Source: an uncultured Clostridia bacterium
Lineage (GTDB): Bacteria; Bacillota; Clostridia; Oscillospirales; Ruminococcaceae
Assembly (NCBI GenBank): GCA_937894185.1
Contig: CALCSA010000259.1
Location: 1 to 9,632, forward strand
DNA length: 9,632 bases
Direction: 5' to 3'
Shown here: positions 6,072-9,632 of the stretch, piece after piece
Layout: every line of letters begins with the position of its first letter
How positions within the stretch are numbered: the stretch's first letter is position 1
Program-made: the position numbers and the translations under genes
The notes under the pieces: model-generated
The model's database searches: none
What the model was told of the DNA's origin: nothing
The model's input: only the letters and a program-made list of their open reading frames with translations

Positions 6072-6367
6072 TGAAGGATCCCAGGGATATTATCCTGCGC
6101 CCCGTCATCACCGAGCGCAGCATGGCCGGAATCGCCGGGCGCAAGTATACCTTCCAGGTAGCGGCCGATGCCAACAAGATTGAAATCGGCAAAGCTGTGG
6201 AAGCCTTGTTCGCCGGCACCAAGGTCAAGAGCGTTAATACCATGCATGTTCGCGGCCAGCTCAAGCGGATGGGCCGAAACATGGGCTACACAGCCAGCTG
6301 GAAGAAAGCCATCGTCACCCTGGCCCCCGGTTCCAAGGGCATCGAATTCTTCGAAAGCATGGTGTAA
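6071..6367 (+). CDS. rplW: 50S ribosomal protein L23
   Basis: The 98-residue protein matches bacterial L23: DIILRPVITERSM at the N-terminus, then KYTFQVAADANKIEIGKAVE and VKSVNTMHVRGQLKR. L23 sits at the tunnel exit, where it is a docking site for trigger factor and for SRP. The ATG overlaps the rplD stop codon by one base, pointing to translational coupling. The ribosome binding site is a weak GGAGG inside the rplD end (6056-6060). A spacer of 102 nt, large for this operon, follows before rplB. Confidence 0.98.
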   Translation: MKDPRDIILRPVITERSMAGIAGRKYTFQVAADANKIEIGKAVEALFAGTKVKSVNTMHVRGQLKRMGRNMGYTASWKKAIVTLAPGSKGIEFFESMV

Positions 6368-6469
6368 CGACAGCGACCTGCGGCAGCTTGCCAGCGGAAC
6401 TGTCCGCCGTGTGGCTGCCAACGTATAGGGTTGCTCAACCCTGCAAGAAAAATGAGGAGTGAAATCTAA
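6368..6469 (+). other. Structured rplW-rplB spacer
   Basis: This 102-nt non-coding gap contains two foldable units. The first has outer stem GGCAGC (6382-6387) with GCTGCC (6414-6419) around hairpin GCGGA-ACTG-TCCGC (6394-6407). An alternative GCCA/TGGC pairing (6390-6393 with 6412-6415) extends the inner hairpin instead. The second is AGGGTTG-CT-CAACCCT (6427-6442), a perfect 7-bp inverted repeat. It is followed by an A-rich stretch and the GAGGAG ribosome binding site of rplB. No U tract follows either, so they do not look like terminators. They may set processing, stability or rplB translation. Confidence 0.5.
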
Positions 6470-7303
6470 ATGGCCATCAAAAGTTACAGGCCCACAACGC
6501 CTGGCAGACGTCAGATGACCGTAACGGACTTTTCCATGCTTTCCAAGGTGGAACCGGAAAAGTCTCTTCTGACGCCTCTTAAAAAGAATGCAGGCCGCAA
6601 TAATGCCGGCCGCATCACCGTCCGTCATCGTGGCGGCGGAAACCGCAGAAAGTATCGTGTCATCGACTTTAAGCGGAACAAATTCGACATCCCCGGCGTG
6701 GTAAAAACCATTGAGTACGACCCCAACCGCAGCGCTTTTATCGCTCTGGTGGAGTACGAAGACGGGGAAAAGCGCTACATTCTGTATCCCGATGACCTTA
6801 AGGTCGGCGACACCGTGATCTCCAGCAGCCAAGCCGACATCAAGCCCGGAAATGCCCTGCCTTTGGAGAACATCCCCGTGGGTACCGTCATCCACAACGT
6901 GGAGCTGCACCCCGGAAAGGGCGGCCAGTTGGTCCGCTCGGCAGGCAACCAGGCTCAGCTGATGGCAAAAGAAGGCAACTACGTTCTGGTGCGCCTGCCC
7001 TCCGGTGAACTGCGCAATGTGCTGGCCACCTGCATGGCCACTGTAGGTCAGGTTGGAAACACCGACCACGAGAACGTCTCCATTGGTAAGGCCGGACGCA
7101 CCCGCCATCTGGGAATTCGCCCCACGGTTCGCGGCTCCGCCATGAACCCCTGCGATCACCCCCACGGCGGCGGTGAGGGCAGAAGCCCCATCGGTCGTCC
7201 CAGCCCTGTTACCCCTTGGGGCAAGCCGGCCCTGGGCTACAAGACCAGAAAGAAGCATAACCGCAACGATCAGTATATCGTTAAGCGCCGCGGCGCGAAA
7301 TAA
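6470..7303 (+). CDS. rplB: 50S ribosomal protein L2
   Basis: The 277-residue protein has the standard L2 length and start (MAIKSYRPTTPGRRQMTV). The RNA-binding core includes VRHRGGGNRRKYRVIDFKR (51-69). The C-terminal signature MNPCDHPHGGGEGRSP (225-240) carries the conserved histidines (230, 232) near the peptidyl transferase centre, followed by GRPSPVTPWGKPALGYKTRK. L2 binds 23S rRNA and is required for subunit association and peptidyl transfer. The start is ATG 6470 with GAGGAG 10 nt before it. Preceded by the structured spacer; rpsS follows after 24 nt. Confidence 0.98.
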   Translation: MAIKSYRPTTPGRRQMTVTDFSMLSKVEPEKSLLTPLKKNAGRNNAGRITVRHRGGGNRRKYRVIDFKRNKFDIPGVVKTIEYDPNRSAFIALVEYEDGEKRYILYPDDLKVGDTVISSSQADIKPGNALPLENIPVGTVIHNVELHPGKGGQLVRSAGNQAQLMAKEGNYVLVRLPSGELRNVLATCMATVGQVGNTDHENVSIGKAGRTRHLGIRPTVRGSAMNPCDHPHGGGEGRSPIGRPSPVTPWGKPALGYKTRKKHNRNDQYIVKRRGAK

Positions 7304-7327
7304 CGGCCGAAAGGAGGCAAACACGTA

Positions 7328-7600
7328 ATGGGCAGAAGCGTCAAGAAGGGACCATTCGTACAACCTGTGCTGCTCAAGCGCGTTCTGGAGATGAATGCCA
7401 AGAACGAGAAAAAGGTTCTGAAAACCTGGAGCCGCGCATCCACTATATTCCCCGACTTTGTTGGGCATACCTTTGCCGTCCACGACGGCCGCAAGCACGT
7501 GCCTGTCTACATCACAGAAGACATGGTCGGTCACAAGTTGGGGGAATTTGCCCCCACCAGAACCTACAGGGGCCACGCAGGCGCCAGGAAAACGAAATAA
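7328..7600 (+). CDS. rpsS: 30S ribosomal protein S19
   Basis: The 90-residue protein begins MGRSVKKGPFVQPVLLKRV and ends with GHKLGEFAPTRTYRGHAG, the S19 signature region. S19 forms a head complex with S13 that contacts the A-site tRNA and the intersubunit bridge. AAGGAGG (7311-7317) lies 10 nt before the ATG. It sits between L2 and L22 as in most bacteria. Nothing unusual was seen in the protein. Confidence 0.98.
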   Translation: MGRSVKKGPFVQPVLLKRVLEMNAKNEKKVLKTWSRASTIFPDFVGHTFAVHDGRKHVPVYITEDMVGHKLGEFAPTRTYRGHAGARKTK

Positions 7601-7624
7601 GAGTGGCCGGAAGGAGGAAGACAC

Positions 7625-7966
7625 ATGGAAGCCAGGGCATATCTCAAGTACGCCCGCATTTCGCCCCGCAAGGTGCAAATCGTGTTGGATCTTATCCGCT
7701 CCAAGCCGGTTGATCTTGCCACAGCGATTTTAAAGCATACCCCTAAGGCCGCCAGCCATGAGCTGCTCAAGCTGCTCAATTCTGCGGTGGCCAACGCCGA
7801 GAACAATCACGGCATGAACCCCGAAGCTCTGTATGTGGCCGAGTGCTTTGTCACCCCCGGCCCCACCCTCAAAAGGATCCGCCCCGTCTCCAAGGGCAGG
7901 GCTTTCCGTATCCTCAAGAGAACGTCCCATGTAACCATGGTGCTCAAAGAGCGCGAAGAAGTCTAG
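7625..7966 (+). CDS. rplV: 50S ribosomal protein L22
   Basis: The 113-residue protein shows ARISPRKVQIVLDLIRSKPV near the N-terminus. The tunnel-lining beta hairpin appears at about residues 77-103 (TPGPTLKRIRPVSKGRAFRI). That hairpin, with the L4 loop, forms the exit-tunnel constriction and is a known site of macrolide-resistance changes. No insertion or deletion is apparent. AAGGAGG (7611-7617) lies 7 nt before the ATG. TAG is the stop, and the rpsC ribosome binding site starts on the next base. Confidence 0.98.
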   Translation: MEARAYLKYARISPRKVQIVLDLIRSKPVDLATAILKHTPKAASHELLKLLNSAVANAENNHGMNPEALYVAECFVTPGPTLKRIRPVSKGRAFRILKRTSHVTMVLKEREEV

Positions 7967-7980
7967 AAGGAGGTTAAACC

Positions 7981-8772
7981 ATGGGCCAAAAGGTAAACCC
8001 CCACGGTCTGCGCGTGGGTATCATTAAAAACTGGGATTCCCGCTGGTTTGCTCGCGACGACGTCTTCGGCGACACTCTGGTCGAGGACTACCAGCTGCGT
8101 AAGTTTTTGAAAAAGAAACTTTATGATGCCGGTGTTCCCAATATCGAAATCGAGCGGGATGCAGCCCGCGTGCGCATCCACATTCACTGTGCCCGTCCCG
8201 GTGTTGTCATCGGAAAGGGCGGCGTTGAGATCGAAAAAACCCGCAAAGCCTGCGAGGAGATCATCAACAAAAACCGGGAACAAAAGCTGGCTGTTTACCT
8301 CAACGTTGTTGAAGTAAAGCAGATTGACAAGAATGCGCAGCTGGTGGCCGAAAACATCGCCCAGCAGCTGGAAAACCGGGTTTCCTTCCGCCGTGCCATG
8401 AAGCAGGCCATCGGCCGTGCCATGCGCTTTGGCGCAAAGGGCATCAAGGTGCAGATAAGCGGTCGTTTGGGCGGAGCCGAAATTGCCCGCACCGAGCACT
8501 ACCACGAAGGAACCATTCCCCTGCAAACCCTGCGGGCCGACATTGACTACGGCTTTGCCGAAGCCGCCACCACTTACGGCCGCATCGGCGTTAAGGTTTG
8601 GATTTATGCCGGAGAGGTGCTGGGCGAAGTGCGCAGCGACCGCCCCAGAAATCCCCGCCAGCCTCGCCGGGACAATCGGGATCGCAGGGATGCAAGAGCT
8701 CCCAGAAGCGACAACCGTCCGCCCAGGGGCGACAATCGCCCTCCCCGGGCAGAGGGAAGGAGGCCCCAGTAA
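7981..8772 (+). CDS. rpsC: 30S ribosomal protein S3 with Arg/Pro-rich C-terminal tail
   Basis: The protein has 263 residues, longer than the roughly 205-235 usual for bacterial S3. The normal body is complete: MGQKVNPHGLRVGIIKNW at the start, the KH domain with GKGG (78-81), and the C-terminal domain with SGRLGGAEIARTEHYHEG and VKVWIYAGEVLGE. S3 lines the mRNA entry channel and has helicase activity with S4 and S5. From about residue 218 a basic tail follows with 17 Arg in 46 residues, many Pro, Asp and Asn, and a tandem DNRPPR (244-249, 251-256). It is probably disordered and may contact rRNA or incoming mRNA. The last codons (GGA AGG AGG) also form the rplP ribosome binding site. AAGGAGG (7967-7973) precedes the ATG by 7 nt. 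Confidence 0.97.
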   Translation: MGQKVNPHGLRVGIIKNWDSRWFARDDVFGDTLVEDYQLRKFLKKKLYDAGVPNIEIERDAARVRIHIHCARPGVVIGKGGVEIEKTRKACEEIINKNREQKLAVYLNVVEVKQIDKNAQLVAENIAQQLENRVSFRRAMKQAIGRAMRFGAKGIKVQISGRLGGAEIARTEHYHEGTIPLQTLRADIDYGFAEAATTYGRIGVKVWIYAGEVLGEVRSDRPRNPRQPRRDNRDRRDARAPRSDNRPPRGDNRPPRAEGRRPQ

Positions 8773-9186
8773 ATGCTGTTACCGAAAAGAGTAAAATACC
8801 GCCGCGTTCAGCGGGGCAGGCTGAAGGGTAAGGCCCTGCGGGGCAACACCGTCACCTACGGCGATTTTGGCTTGGTGGCCATGGAGCCCGCCTGGATCAC
8901 CTCCAACCAGATTGAGGCGGCTCGTATTGCCCTGACCCGTCATATCAAGCGTGGCGGACAGGTTTGGATCAAAATTTTCCCCGACAAGCCCATTACCGAA
9001 AAACCTGCCGAAACCCGCATGGGTTCCGGTAAGGGCAGCCCCGAATACTGGGTGGCTGTGGTAAAGCCCGGCCGTGTTCTGTTCGAAATCGGCGGTGTTA
9101 GTGAAGAACTGGCTCGGGAAGCCATGCGCCTTGCCATGCACAAGCTGCCGATTAAGTGCAAGTTTGTTGCAAAAGAGAAAGAATAA
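8773..9186 (+). CDS. rplP: 50S ribosomal protein L16
   Basis: The 137-residue protein has standard L16 length. It begins MLLPKRVKYRRVQRGRLKGKALRGN. It also shows WITSNQIEAARIALTRHIKRGGQVWIKIFPDKP and the MGSGKGSPEYWVAVVKPGR signature. L16 binds late in 50S assembly near the A-site tRNA elbow and 5S rRNA. The ATG follows the rpsC TAA with no gap. Its AAGGAGG (8757-8763) lies inside the end of rpsC, so its translation is likely coupled to S3. Confidence 0.98.
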   Translation: MLLPKRVKYRRVQRGRLKGKALRGNTVTYGDFGLVAMEPAWITSNQIEAARIALTRHIKRGGQVWIKIFPDKPITEKPAETRMGSGKGSPEYWVAVVKPGRVLFEIGGVSEELAREAMRLAMHKLPIKCKFVAKEKE

Positions 9187-9199
9187 GGAGGGTTAAGGC

Positions 9200-9403
9200 A
9201 TGAAAGCAACCGAAATCAGAGAACTCTCCGATCTGGAATTGCAGGATAAGCTCAAGGATCTGAAAGCTGAGCTGTTTAACCTCCGTTTCCAGCACGCCAT
9301 CAACCAGTTGGAAAACCCCATGCGCCTGAGCCATGTAAAAAAGGATATCGCACGGGTTAAGACCATTATGAGTCAGCGCAAGGTCGGCGTGACTAAGCAG
9401 TAA
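9200..9403 (+). CDS. rpmC: 50S ribosomal protein L29
   Basis: The 67-residue helical-hairpin protein has the L29 pattern: MKATEIRELSDLELQDKLKD, then LFNLRFQHAINQLENPMRL and a basic helix DIARVKTIMSQRK. It lies at the tunnel exit beside L23. The ribosome binding site AAGGAGGG overlaps the rplP stop codon (TAA at 9184-9186), and the ATG follows 7 nt after it. rpsQ begins 18 nt downstream. Confidence 0.97.
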   Translation: MKATEIRELSDLELQDKLKDLKAELFNLRFQHAINQLENPMRLSHVKKDIARVKTIMSQRKVGVTKQ

Positions 9404-9421
9404 GGGAAGGAGGAGCACGCA

Positions 9422-9632
9422 ATGAGCGATCGGAACCTGAGAAAATCCAGGGTCGGCAAGGTGGTCAGCGACAAGATGGACAAAACCGTCGTGGTGGCTA
9501 TCATCGACAACGTCCGCCATCCCCTGTACAAAAAAATTATCAAGCATACCGTGCGCATTAAGGCCCATGACGAAAAAAACGAGTGCGGCATTGGCGATAC
9601 GGTGGAAATTATGGAGACCCGCCCCCTTTCCA
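9422..9632 (+). CDS. rpsQ: 30S ribosomal protein S17 (3' truncated by the window end)
   Basis: Seventy codons are visible. The protein starts MSDRNLRKSRVGKVVSDKMD and continues KTVVVAIIDNVRHPLYKKII. It reaches the S17 signature GDTVEIMETRPLS near the window edge, so only the last 15 or so residues are missing. S17 is a primary 16S rRNA binder of the OB-fold type. AAGGAGG (9407-9413) lies 8 nt before the ATG. It is the last gene of the classical S10 cluster; the spc-type cluster (L14, L24, L5 and so on) is expected next. Confidence 0.97.
   Translation, partial: MSDRNLRKSRVGKVVSDKMDKTVVVAIIDNVRHPLYKKIIKHTVRIKAHDEKNECGIGDTVEIMETRPLS

Noticed and set aside
6427..6442. Inverted repeat AGGGTTG-CT-CAACCCT as a terminator before rplB
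   Set aside because: An A-rich stretch, not a U tract, follows, and it lies inside an operon that must be transcribed through.
5996..7678. A 560-codon open frame on the minus strand across the rplD-rplW-rplB-rpsS region
   Set aside because: It lies opposite confidently identified ribosomal protein genes and spans their spacers. It has no recognisable protein motif, and fits a shadow frame of biased codon use.
1..9632. CRISPR array, tRNA, rRNA, insertion sequence, integrase or defence genes
   Set aside because: No spaced direct repeats, cloverleaf folds, transposase-like proteins or terminal repeats were seen. Gene content is core chromosomal.

Overview
The window looks like a chromosomal segment from a low-redundancy, moderately GC-rich Firmicute of class Clostridia. 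An Oscillospirales-type gut bacterium is my best guess. The basis is the strong AGGAGG-type ribosome binding sites before almost every gene, a UVR-motif ClpC, a tiny Cys-rich protein of the kind seen in clostridia, and ribosomal proteins of Firmicutes type. The lineage is an inference from style, not a search result.

Layout: positions 1-836 hold the C-terminal part of a MacB/FtsX-type ABC transporter permease, closed by a strong GC-rich hairpin (861-901). Facing it on the minus strand is a 43-residue Cys-rich, membrane-hydrophobic micropeptide gene (961-1092) with a perfect ribosome binding site and a possible sporulation-type promoter. A stand-alone clpC (1355-3808) follows, without ctsR, mcsA or mcsB beside it, and ends in a strong hairpin (3826-3863).

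Positions 3809-4412 carry no protein gene but are dense in signals. There is a near-consensus sigma-A promoter (P1, 3876-3904). Just downstream lies a stretch of about 135 nt that folds into a compact multi-helix RNA with a contiguous three-way junction (3927-4061). A second, extended -10 promoter (P2, 4099-4127) follows. It opens a leader of about 280 nt containing nested helices and a possible intrinsic terminator with a competing antiterminator pairing.

From 4413 to the right edge runs the S10 ribosomal protein operon in the canonical order S10-L3-L4-L23-L2-S19-L22-S3-L16-L29-S17; S17 is cut by the window end. The genes are tightly packed (TAATG overlap at L4/L23, zero-gap S3/L16). The exceptions are a 102-nt structured spacer between L23 and L2 and a 71-nt spacer with a hairpin between S10 and L3. 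S3 has an unusual Arg/Pro-rich tail.

I see no defence island, mobile element, CRISPR array, tRNA or rRNA. The most interesting material is the unexplained RNA structure in the clpC-rpsJ gap, not an undescribed protein system.
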